DNA of 64,000 nt, from NCBI GenBank assembly GCA_000442125.1, contig KE546971.1:64583-128582 (forward strand), read 5' to 3'. Within the stretch, counting starts at the first letter, position 1; each line of letters starts with the position of its first letter. The translations under genes were made by a program, and so were the position numbers. This document shows positions 1 to 11,231 of this stretch, one piece after another. Source of the stretch: Opeltia flavorubescens (Eukaryota; Ascomycota; Lecanoromycetes; Teloschistales; Teloschistaceae). The notes beneath the pieces are model-generated. The model made no database searches and was not told the origin of the DNA. It saw only the letters and a program-made list of their open reading frames with translations.

Positions 1-821
1 CTTCCACTCCGAATTGAAAAGTGTTGACCTTCTGAAATGCCTCACCTCACTACAACTGCATTTCTTCTTATGCCAATTTCTTCCCATACACTGGCTGACA
101 GCCTTCTTCCATTAGACAACGACCTCTCAATCAGCAGCATTACTCTGTTTGGATTCGCACAATGCTTCATCTATGGCATAGATGGCAGCTCTACATACCT
201 GAAAAGCTATGGGAATCCTGTAGTAGCACAGGTCGGCCCCCCACAGACTCAAGTCAACGGGACATGCGGCCCTCATCGAGCTGCCTAGATTTGAGTCGAC
301 GCTGAGAGACAGAGGGAGGAGCGATCAAGGAATCATATGCTCAGTATATTACCGTACATGAATATTGCGTGAGCATGTTGGAGATATTAGTGGTTTACTT
401 TTCTAAACGGTCCTTTGGTAAAATATTGATGCCCATGAATTTGTAGATTATCTGGACTTTTTTAACGGCCTACAAGAAGGATTTAGTTACATGTCCACAC
501 ATCGTACATAGTGCTGAGGCAGATACTACCACCATGGCCCACCTTCAACATAGTCCGTTCGATTAACAGCTTTTACGGGTGGGATTCTTCGATGAAATAA
601 AGTCGTTTCTAGGTTAGTAAGCTTGATAAGTGGCTGTGAGACGCTGCCAAGTTCAGCGCGCTTATTTGAATAGGATTCGAAGATGAATCATAAATAATTT
701 CTTTATATACGCTAAACTGTATTTGTTACACTGATAAAATATCCTAAGGTTGTTCAGACTCCCTTATCCATCATTTAGTACCTATTTCGTAATAAGCTCC
801 CTCGCCGCATTAGAATTCAAC
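1..821. other. Left-edge region without a supported gene
   Basis: I see no convincing gene here. A short plus-strand reading frame at 37-288 ends in NGTCGPHRAA, which faintly recalls the start of a chitin-binding type-1 module, but it stops at once and shows no further cysteines. The rest is AT-rich with stops in all frames and probably includes the 3' flank of the minus-strand gene that ends at 822. Confidence 0.4.
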
Positions 822-1325
822 CTAACAAATAGCCCTCAAATCCAAACCCTCCCTCCCCTCCACAGCCCCATCCTCCGCAGATCTCTCACTCAGGACATCC
901 AACCCCCCATATCTCTTTCGATAGCGCTTGCATGTACAAACACAATACCCATTACCGCTCCCGCCAGTGCTTATTTCAACATGGCACTACCAAGAAGGGA
1001 ATCAGTAGATACACATGTTCCGAAAAGAAAAATTTGGGGGATAAGGAGTTGAGAGCGTACGTATGATCCAGCGCAATTTTGGGGACAGGTATATTTCGCT
1101 GAGCAGAGACTAGGGCATTCTAGTGCCATATAAGCAATGTTGTCATCATTTAGAATCTGAACAGGGGAGAGATGTACTTCCGCTCTGCGTTGAAGTCAGT
1201 CATACGATTTTACAGTACGAGGAATACAAGGGATGGCTTGGATGACTTACAGTACTTGTTGTGCAACTTTGTGAGAAGGCGCCCACAACTTGTATGGCGG
1301 CTACTGCAAGAAAGGTGACGCGCAT
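822..1325 (-). CDS. Small secreted 10-cysteine protein, copy A (effector-like)
   Basis: I assembled this gene by comparing the locus with its paralogue at 15565-16097. Exons are 1325-1251, a 7-nt microexon 1184-1178, 1119-1061 and 986-822, giving 306 nt and 101 aa. The introns have good donors (GTAAGT, GTACAT, GTACGC) and AG acceptors. The product begins with a signal peptide (MRVTFLAVAAIQVVGAFS) and carries 10 cysteines, including the blocks CPSLCSAKY and YCVCTCKRYRKR, then an acidic tail ending in AIC. This architecture is typical of small cysteine-rich secreted proteins of plant-associated fungi. No family was recognised and no function is claimed. The microexon is inferred because it alone restores phase and because both paralogues keep the same splice sites. 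A single N lies at 1333, eight bases upstream of the start codon. Confidence 0.72.
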
Positions 1326-1844
1326 TTTTGATNCCTGCCAATTGTGTAATTGATTGGATGACTGAAGGAAGAGTCTGGTTAGTAGAATTGAACCTCGAAG
1401 AGGACAGTAGGGCGTATAACATGAATATATACTTCCACGGGAAAGCTCTACTGTTGATGAAACTTTCCATCTATCGGTCATCTGGAGCGCACCCAGAATG
1501 CGAGATCGTTACTTCGCGTCAAGCGATCCTCGGAACTCGTCAAAGTAGGCCAATGGCAGTGTGCGTGCGCGATGGCCAAGAGCACAAGTGTTCCCAAAGC
1601 AGGTTTCTGGCCCCCAGGCTGCAGATGCCAAGAAAGCATACGCTCTGCGCTAGTGGAGGAAGAGGGCGTCTTTCATTGTCGAAGCTAATACACATGTCGC
1701 CGATCAATCATACTAGGAGAAAATGGGATCTCCATGAAACTTCAAATATTTATCACATTATATGGTTACAAACTACATTCCTAGATCTTCGCTTGCCGCT
1801 TTACATCTGGTCCGTTGTAGGTATCACTAACCATTTCCAACAAA

Positions 1845-4800
1845 TCATCCAAGACTCCCAGACTCCGAAACACGTACATAGCTTACATTTCCATACCTAT
1901 CCACCACAACCACGACGTATCCGTGTCCATCATTTCGAATGCCAATCTTAGCAGCATGATGTGCCTCCGTCTCTCTCTTTGCTTGAAAGGTGCTGTATTG
2001 AATATTTTCTAGATGTAAGCTCGAGCTATCAGGGCTTGTGGTAAGGGTAGCAAGCTTCAAGTGCCCGGTGAGTGTCAGAAAGGCGGCAAGCCGCCCGTCT
2101 CGAGAGGTAACAGATCGGATGAGGTGGTCGCACCAGGGGACGCTTGAGGACTTCGATCGGGTAGAGGATGAGGAGGAGGAGGCGGAGGAGAAGGCGGAAG
2201 AAGCGGAGGAGAGAGTAGAGATGTAAGATGAAGTTCGATCTGCGATGTTGGAGAGGATAGAAGTGACAATGTAGTGTTGCCTAGGTTTTTGTCCGTGCCC
2301 GTGATACGGCACCTTTATGTCTGGCGTATTGTAAGACGGGAGCGAAATTGGGGTAATCGATGTGATGCCTTTGGCGCCAGAGCCCTGTATTCTCTTTAGT
2401 GAGAGTCTAGCTGAACGGTACGGAGCAATCGTTACCCTTGCATCAAATGCACCCATCGGTCTTTCTTTCCAGGAATGGTGACTTCGTGTCCAGCGACCAA
2501 ATGTTCTATTGTTCCCATACAGTATAGTCTGACCATCTGTAAAGAAGGTGATATGTCTTGGGAATTCATGATCGCCCGCTGCTCGGCAGTGTAAGCACTC
2601 CCTGGGGATGAGTCCGCTCGAGTAAAGCTGGATCGCAGCACGATTTCCATGCGAGGATCCAATCCGCTGACCGAGGGCTATGGTCTCAGAGTGAAGGGAT
2701 ATCGCCACGCAAGTCACGTGGATATTTTGCTCGATTCGACGGATAGATGGTGATGTGGGAGAGGACTGAAAAGGGACGTAGCAGCACGATTGAATCTCAA
2801 AACAGCAAAATGTCAGTACGAACTCTCCACGCTTTACCCCCGTCTGGATATAGTGCTTACCTCTCTATCAGTGATAGCTACAAGATGGGTGTCGGACATA
2901 GCTGCCATGCTAAACTTCCCATTCTTCTTCCCTGCTGTGAGCATCACCTTGGTGTCGAAGGCTCCTCCAGTGGTATTCGCAATATGGCAAACTTGGATGC
3001 GATCGGGGAAGACGAGTGCTACATATTCTCCACTAGGGGATGAAGCAACGAACTCTGCTTTCTTGGCGCCCTGGGGCAATTGTATCTTTCTTACTCGATC
3101 TATCTCGACCTTCGGATTTTCCAATTCTGGGGATGGCCACCCGGGCAGGTAGGAAGAAGAAAGATTTGAAGATGTGCTGAGGGATTCAGAGAGTGGAGTT
3201 TGAAAGATATCTGGCACTATTGGCGTTTGCGGGCTGACAAGGCAGCTTGGGCTTTCCATCTCAGAATGTATAGTCGGGATACTTCCGAGTCTTTCCTGGC
3301 GTGTATAAAAAGGCGAAGGGCTTTCCAATTCGCAGGATGGTTCATCGGCTGGTAGTTCTTGGATGATAGTATTCTTAGGACGAATCTGTTCATAATATTG
3401 CGATGCTTCCACGGCTAAGATCCCTGAAAGGCCTTGTATTTTGGGGCGGCGCGGCGCATCCGGCTCTAGTGATTCATTGATGATCTCAGTCACCTTTTCT
3501 GGTATGCTCTGGTGCTCCATGTCCACGATTGGGAAATCTTCTGACGATGCGCTTTCAGCAACTACCTCCGGGCTTTGATCTGAATATGATGATGCTGCGT
3601 CACTGTAATCATCTCCTTCAAGACTGCTGCTATGACGGATGGATGAATGGAAGACCACACTGTCAAGGTCAAGTTGTGCCGGAAGTCCTTCGTCGGAGGG
3701 ATTTCGACCTGATACACAGAGGCCGATCAGCAATGCTCTCGTTGGTTTTTATCGTCATTGACTTGGTTTTCTGGCGTCAATTGACCAGACATCAAGATGC
3801 GCCGCGAATATCTTACCATTTTTTTGTTCGTTGTATGATTGTCCAATAGGACTTGAGATGGTGAGAGCTCGCCTTTGATGTAACCTCAACTCCTCCAACG
3901 CAAATTGAATGCTGAGTGAGTTCAATCGTCGCCGTGCTATGAAGCCTTGTTTCGAGATATCGAGCTCGTAAGATATCCTGGCGGCAGCGCTCTGCCCCTT
4001 GGATGCCTGGAGTGGCCGCTGTTACCGTGTTAGAACCAAACAATGCGATTTGAAGTTCGAGGATGGTCCCAATGTTCACAGGCCAGCTGAAACATTTCAT
4101 GACATACAGCCGAAAAATAGTGCACAGTCCATACGTTCCTAGAACATGGAGAACAAGAGGCTTACCGGTAGCAGACTCTTTGCATCGCAGCAAAGACCAG
4201 CAGATCCTGACCTGGCTTGCTTGATAGAGAGTAACACTTCCATCTGAGAGTAAAGATTAGTATTCCGAGGCGACTATGAATTCACGGCGACCAGGGAAAT
4301 CAGCCTACTGCTTTCATCCTCAGGGGTTGGAACGACCGTTCGCTGGCCGACTGTTCGATAACATCCCTACAGAGATTCTTCATGGTATTGAATACCATCT
4401 TTTCGCCAAAATTACTAGCAATATCATTGGCCACATGAAGAAGGTCAATCGAGGCATCGGCTTCTTCGGCGATATGCTCGACTCGATCGGCTCCTCTTGT
4501 GATGCGAAATTTGGAAGCTGCGACATGGAGCCTGCTCAGGCGCTGGACTCTTGCATATTCATGCCGAAAGAGTAGCTCGATCTTGAGTATCAACCATTCT
4601 GCGAGCTCTTGTGATTTTGCGACGATGCATCTTGCTGCCTCATGGTCCTGGGTAATCGAGGCTAGTTGCATGAGTAATACTGCTTGAGATGAGAGATGGT
4701 GTAAGGCTCGGAAGGGCTGGATGCGTTTTCCCACTTTCTGGGGTGAATCATCTGTCGCTCGGAATTGCGCCAATGGCTCAACTAGATCAATTCTTTGCTG

Positions 4801-5594
4801 TTAAGCAACGGAGATAATCAGAACCTGGAAATGACAGACTTGTGCATGTAAGAGGTATACGAACCCCATGATCGACGGCCAAAAAGATTTTGGCAATTGC
4901 GCCAAAAAGGAGATCATTTGCGCCAGTATCTGGCGCCGGCTCTTCAAGCGATCCGAGTGCATGGCGTAGAAATAAATCGTAATTGCCAAAGCTATGCAGT
5001 ATGTTTTCTGTCCGTCCTGCGGTGGAGCGATCTCTCAAGGAGTCTTCTAGTTGTGTGACGAGATCTTTCTTTATCCAATGGTATTCCGCGTTTCCAGCAG
5101 ATAACTTGCCGACCAAGCGAGAGAGAAGTAAAGCAGAAGCTAATAGCTATTGGTGAAAGTCGTCAGCTGTTATCTTCTCAGTGAGAAGCCGGGTGTACCT
5201 TAAGTCGCGATTCACGAATGATGAAATCGTCGAAGTTCTCCAAATGGTTTGCGGTGACGCTCAGGGAAATTGCTCTGGCAATGTTCAAGACATCTTCTGG
5301 CCCTAGCAGAGCTCCATCTGGCACGACCGAGACAATGTTTTCGTATCTTTGGCAGTTCCTGTATACGATCTGTAGGTCGAGTATCTCTTGTAGTAAGAAG
5401 GCACTGTGATGGTGCCATGATTCCTGCAACCTCTCCAACAGATGCCGCGTCACCAAGAGTATGTCGGTGTATAACCAGAGCGTTCCGAATAGTTGGGAGT
5501 GTCCCTCCGATGATTCATGGTCTATCGATCGCAGGCCATCTTTGTTGGTTTCGGGGGATACCTGTTCTTCAAGGTCATGGTGCGCGGTTGCCAT
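1845..5594 (-). CDS. Multi-exon WD40-like (beta-propeller) fungal protein
   Basis: This is a minus-strand gene of at least seven exons. The first exons are clear: 5594-5199, 5146-4865 and 4797-4309, joined in phase by GTACAC..AG and GTTCGT..AG introns. They encode an alpha-helical N-terminal half (blocks LLASALLLSRL, FRALHHLSSQAVLLMQLASI). A propeller-like region follows: DGSVTLYQ near 4243, then segments such as GEYVALVFPDRIQVCHIA and DTHLVAITDRE (3733-2834), and finally HVTCVAISLHSETIALGQ to VVVVVDRYGNVSYVRV (2760-1845). A low-complexity Ser-rich stretch (2130-2230) and a long acidic/Ser-rich linker (3300-3730) interrupt it. WD40 proteins are scaffolds, but nothing here points to a particular complex. 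Exons between 4243 and 3740 are uncertain, and an extra 5' exon above 5594 is possible. Confidence 0.6.
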
Positions 5595-6906
5595 ATGTTG
5601 ATTAAAGTTTCTATCACGTAAGAATCATCGTTGAGAGATTGGGGGCTCTCCTCATACACTCTACCGAGATTAAGACCTCGTTATCGAGGTCCATGATTAT
5701 GACGCAGTATCATCCCAGTGACCGCGTCGCCCAAGTCGCCAAAAGGTGGGAGCCTGGCACGACGGACAGGCGCAGCTTCTGGTACGACCTCGGTTCTATT
5801 TTGAGCACTCATAGGACAGCTTCACAGGGTCCAAAGATCTGTGTCTGGAATTGCAGGAACTACGCAGGACCTATGCAGGTGGTGAATAGGCTGCAAGCCA
5901 CACTTCGCAACGGTCAAGACTCCAATCTTCGCGATCTCATTGGTAGATGATGACGGGCGGAAAGCGCCCCCGACACCCCCATCGACTTATCAGAACCCCG
6001 CCCTTCCCCTCCTCATTGCTTTCTTGCAGAAACTCGTCTTCTGACACTGTCGTACGAAGATAGCAATTTCGACGACATACCCAGACGACGAGAGACCTCA
6101 GTTCAGTCGCAGGGCGCTATATTCTAGATTGTTGGCGTGCCAAATGATACTTGCTCTCCAAGAACATCTCATGCAAATGGAACTTCTCGTGCTTTCCCAA
6201 TCTTTTTCCAGCCTTTCCTACGGCCGTGGGGAATCATCAAAGACGAGGCTGTATGAGGCCTAATGAATGTTTCTGAGAGCCCAGAGGTGGTGCTTCTTGC
6301 GCAGCCAATCACCGCCACGATTGGTTCGGATAGCTCCATGCAAGGCATTGGTGTATTGCAGCGTCGTATTGCTTGACATTAGCTTGCTGCAGGCCGTCTA
6401 CTCCCCAAATTTTATTCGCACTTCTTGTGAGAGTATGAGTCTTTATGCACGCCTGTCATCACGGAACAAGCCGAGCCCACGGGGTCAGAATGCCCAACTG
6501 ACTGCTTGCCAGCAAAACAACAGGTATATTTACGAACAATGAAGCTTTCGTACTGGCCCATGGGCTTCAGCTGAATGAGACCCTGGTTACCGGGTCCCTC
6601 ATTTGCATTTTCCGGCCTTGGCCTACATGCAGACACCGATGGCCCCCATCCTTTTCTGGCGAGTTCACCTGCAATGCCTCCGCTAATTTCGTTATTTTTG
6701 GCCAACCTTGGCAACCGCAAGGGTCGATCATCATGCGATGAGCCTAATCATAGCGAGTGGGATGTCGATTTGGATCGGAGCATTATTGAGGTGGAGTTCG
6801 GAATTCATTCAACTGTTGTCCCTTCCGTTCCTCTGCAACCGTTGTGTTCAATCTATTCAAGTCTCTTTCGAAGTGGAAGAGTTCAGAGATAGAGAGAAAC
6901 AGCGAA
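5595..6906. other. Intergenic region between divergent genes
   Basis: No gene is recognised. The region lies between the minus-strand WD40-like gene and the plus-strand permease, so it should hold both promoters. CT-rich stretches near 5995-6020 and 6800-6850 are promoter-like but not diagnostic. The open frames present have no recognisable domain. Confidence 0.5.
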
Positions 6907-9597
6907 ATGTCGGGCACTAGATCACCAGTATCTCCCAACTTCTCGATGCCATATTCCGCGCAGCCTACGCATCACTCGACCTTTGAGGCTCACGAACTCG
7001 AGCATTCGACCCAGTATAGTGCAACGCGCCAAAGCTCCAGTGATGAGGGGAATAACCGCGGCCTATTCTCCGACAAAGGCCCTAATGTACAGACCGCCGA
7101 ACAAGATACTTCCACGGAGCAAGAACAGCACACGCCAATCTTCGATCGTTTGGATTACTGGTTCGGAGGTCGTATGGACCTGGAGTAAGCATTGATGAAC
7201 TCGTGATAACGGCTCTCCATGATATTGACCAAGTTCCAAGGCCATGCCTTCGAAGACGACACATCATCATGATCAGCATTGGTGGCACCATAGGAATGGG
7301 CTTGGTCCTATCCAGCAGCAAAGTACTACGGCTGGGAGGCTCTACTGGCTTAATTCTGGCGTATGCTTTGATGGGCTTCGTGGTTGCAGCAGTCATGTCT
7401 TGCATCGCGGAGATGGTCGCTCTCATACCTGAGCCTGGCGCCCTCGCTCTATTCCCAAGTCGCTTTGTCGACCGATCTCTAGGCGTAACAGTTGGTGTTA
7501 CCTACTGGTGAGTCTTAGTGCAAATCACCAGCCTTGAAAATGCTATTGACACGGTTTCCTCAGGTACACAAGCGCAATGGAAATTGCCACGTTAACTACC
7601 ACATGCGCCGAAGTTTCCACATATTGGTCCAGAGACGTCCTTGACATAGACATTGGTTGGAGGATCACAATTTTCCTGCTCCTTATCATACTCATCAATG
7701 TACTCGGAGTCAAGGTACGTACTCCTCACACTACCACTGCTCAGACATCCGAGCTTTAGCTAATCGCAGATTACTCCCAACAGACCTTTGGAGAGATAGA
7801 GCATTTTTGCGCCTGGTTGAAAATTGTGATGATTGTAGTGCTTACGATCATGGCGCTGGTCATAAGTTGCGGCGGTTAGTAATTCCTGTTCGTTGAAGAT
7901 GGGGTTTATTGCTGATAACCTTGTCAGCAAACAAGGCGCATGATTACTATGGAACCAGATGTAGGTCGTTACGTGCGCTTGTCGATAGATCCAAACAGGA
8001 CTATGAGCTGATCGTATGCCTTGATAGACTGGAGAGACCAATACAAGATGCCTCCTAACTTCAATGGCGATTCAAATCTTGGGGGATCGACTGGAAGGCT
8101 ACTATCCATTTGGTAAGTGATTGATTTTTCTCTGTCACAAGCATGACCAGTCATGTGTGAGTGTTTTCCGAATCAAAACCATCCGGCTTTTGTATGGATA
8201 AATGTGGATAAGTCACGGTTAATTCTAGCGCCTGCTATTCCCCTTAATAAAGTAAAAACGTTTTTGCGTCGCAGTACTGAGATAGAATTTTTGAATCTAT
8301 TGACCACGTTCTCCGTCAAAAACAATCACTTCGCAAGTCCAAAATGCCGACGAGATTGGACCGGGATAAGAATCAAGCTAATGCATCTCTCCCAGGGACT
8401 GTTGCACCTCCGCAGCCTTCGCCTACACCGGCGTCGAAATCGTCGCCATGACCGCCGCAGAAGCCAAATACCCAAAACGAGACTTCCCCTTCGCCGCAAA
8501 ATGCACCTGGCTCATCACCATCGGCCTCTACGTTTCCAGCGTCCTCTTCGTCTCTTTATGCGTCCCATGGACAAACTCCAAGCTCCTACGACCCGGAAAA
8601 GCTTTCACGGGCGCAGTCTCTCCATTCGTCATTGCCATCGACGAAGCCGGTATTGCCGTCATACCTGGTCTTGCGAATGCAGGTTTTCTGTTTGCTGCCT
8701 GGACTGCGGCCAATACCCAATTGTATGTTGCTTCGAGGACGCTGTATGGGATGTGTCAGGGTATGACGCCGGCGAACAATCCTTTCCTGTGGCCGTTGGG
8801 ACGCACGAGGAAGAAGAATGGGGCGCCGGTTATGGCTATACTGACGTCTTGTATTTTTGCGCCATTGGCGTATCTTTTGTGTGCGGATACGAATGCCCAG
8901 AAGGTAAGTTGAGCACACCATTCATTATTTCCCTGCAGCAAACACTTAACCATGATTGCAGTTGATTGGGGTTTTCAGCGGGATGGCAACAGTAGGATGC
9001 CTGCTGGTGTGGGCGTCTCAATGTCTCGCCTTCGTGCGGTTCTACTTTGGGTATGACATGCTTCCCAACTGCCTCCTAGAAGACTTCTTCCGTAGGGATA
9101 AACACAGATCTGACGTCCCCGATAGACTCAAACATTCAATTTACGATCGCACCTCACCAAGCTACCCCTACCAATCTCCCGGACAACCCTTCACCGCAAT
9201 CTTCGGCCTCGTAGCCTGTCTTCTGATTGTGTTCTTCAACGGCTGGAAGGTCTTCTACCTAAAGCCCTTCAAGGTCGAAGATTTCTTCGCTTCCTATCTT
9301 TGGGTCAGTAACAAATAAGTCAATCATCCATATCTCTTATACAACTAACATTGACGACAATGATAGGTCATCATCTTCATCTGCATATATACCGCTCACA
9401 AAATCTGGAGCAAGAGTGAAGTAACTCCACTGAGGCTTCTCGATTATTATTCCTTCCTTGGGGCTAAGGAAGAACCTGTACCACCAAGTAAGGGACGGGT
9501 GAGGAATCTATTTGAGTTTGAGAGACCGAGTTCGAGGGTGAAGTCGAGGGCGCAGTCGAGAGGGCGATCTACGTTTTCGGGGAGGAGTGATGTTTGA
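6907..9597 (+). CDS. Amino-acid permease (fungal YAT / APC family)
   Basis: This is a plasma-membrane proton-coupled amino-acid transporter of the APC superfamily. Nine exons (6907-7184, 7241-7507, 7564-7714, 7784-7874, 7928-7960, 8028-8112, 8396-8903, 8962-9303, 9367-9597) join in phase to 661 aa. Diagnostic motifs are RRHIIMISIGGTIGMGL at the first helix, AEMVALIP, the GTRYWRDQY segment, GGSTGRLLSIW and FAYTGVEIVAMTAAEAKYP. The N-terminal ~90 residues are a hydrophilic cytoplasmic tail and about twelve hydrophobic helices follow; the C-terminus is Arg/Ser-rich. The substrate cannot be read from sequence. Seven introns are 53-69 nt, but intron 6 (8113-8395) is 283 nt. It splits a conserved Trp codon and ends in CTAAT..CCCAG, so it looks like a genuine intron rather than a gene break. 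Confidence 0.9.
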
Positions 9598-11231
9598 CTT
9601 CATTGAATGTCTTGGATGACGTGGTGGAGGCTGTAAGAGGATCAGTCCTAAGGCTGCTTGTATCATAAATTTCGTTCTGGATACGAGGCTTATGTAGGTT
9701 GAGATATTCGCAACGCACAACGCCAATTAATTTGATGAAAACCCCCATATTTAGTTGGACGGCATCCAACCGCCTCTCTATCCATGCTTACCATTGGGCT
9801 CTCGCATTTGTGGGTTTCTTTTCCCTTTACGTTTTCGATAATCCTTACCATTACCATAGCATCTACGATTCAAGAGATGTCAATGTTCGTATAATGTGCT
9901 TAGGAAAATTCACTTGTAAATGACTTGGTTCTTTTCATTTGGGCAAATCACAGGCGCCACGCAGCGATTTCGAAACCGCACTAACTAACCTTGTTCAGGT
10001 AGTATTTCCACCGAAACAAGTCTGGGCGATTTGACTTTTCTCCATAGATTTCTTTCACTAGTAAATTCAATTCATGCACACACGCATTCATTTGACAGGA
10101 GATGTTTGCTATTTTAGCTGTGTGACACTGCCATTATTATCTAATTCGAGTTTTGTTCCTCGTACGATACACCTTGTTTGACCAGTCACTTGAGGTATAC
10201 CGCTTTCCTGATCGTTTTCGTTCGGGAATCGCCATGGAAGATAAATGATAGGGTTTTCTTGAAAATCACAGTGAGTAATTAACGACCTCAATGGTGAACC
10301 TCTATGTAGACTGTGAATAGCGTCTTATAAGTGTATTCTCTCGGATTGCTGTTCATTTGTTAGTATGATGAGCGACATATGTTAATGTATCATGAGCATT
10401 GCGAAGACATGGAGTCTTCGAAAACGACAGTGGCTCGAGAACCAGCTTGCATCAACAGCATACCTTTACTGCCTATCGCTCTTGCCTTCGTAAATCTTGT
10501 TCATCTAGTCAAGTTTAATTAAGCCACATCATTACCCTGGATACTTAACTCTATAAATACACAATATACTTTCTCAAATGCATTCAAGGACATCGATAAA
10601 TCCTCAAAGTGCTCTTCAAGAGACAAGAAAAATCTGGATTCCATGGGCTTCTACTGTTCACTGTTCAAGTCATGGCTAATAAGAAGGGCTCATCTTATAA
10701 AAAGGAAAAAGGGAAATATTTATTTCGAAAGCGAGAAGCGTCTTGGCATGATTTTATTGCAAGCAGTTCGACACAAATAGCTCATACTACGTCTTGAATG
10801 CTCTCAGTGAGTAGTCGTGACTTCTGAATCGAAACGTCGGGAGTCTTACCAAGCTACATACGTAGATTTTTGGATAAGGTTTGAGGATTTCTGGCTGAAC
10901 ATCATGGCGTTGCGTTTGGTTCAATGAACGTTTTTCTTGCCCCGAAAGTGAGCTATGCGTACATTGGACGGCTGTTAGACTTCTTTCCTACTGTCTGAAA
11001 CTGCTATCATATATGCAAAGAGAGCACTTTGAATACGACAAGCGACGGAGAGTTTGGTAAGGCAGGACTTGGGGCGCAACTGACTAACTTCATCTGTAAA
11101 AGCTCCATGCCAAGCAATGGCGTCATTGTTGACTTTGCTCGTAGCTCCAGCGTCTGTCTGCCTGCAAGGCTGTGTGCTCACTGTCGATGGTATCGACTGA
11201 ACATTGCCGTATCTCATAGGATCATGGCGGA
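9598..11231. other. Gene-poor region upstream of the HET-membrane gene
   Basis: Nothing supported. Short open frames (for example 10609-10797 plus, 10975-11397 minus) lack domains and typical coding character. The first part is the 3' flank of the permease and the last few hundred bases are presumably the promoter or 5' leader of the gene starting at 11232. Confidence 0.45.

Noticed and set aside
37-288. Short plus-strand frame ending in NGTCGPHRAA, suggestive of a chitin-binding module
   Set aside because: Only one cysteine of the module is present and the frame stops immediately; no partner exons found.
750-1052. Plus-strand 100-aa open frame
   Set aside because: It is the antisense shadow of exons 3 and 4 of the 10-cysteine gene copy A.
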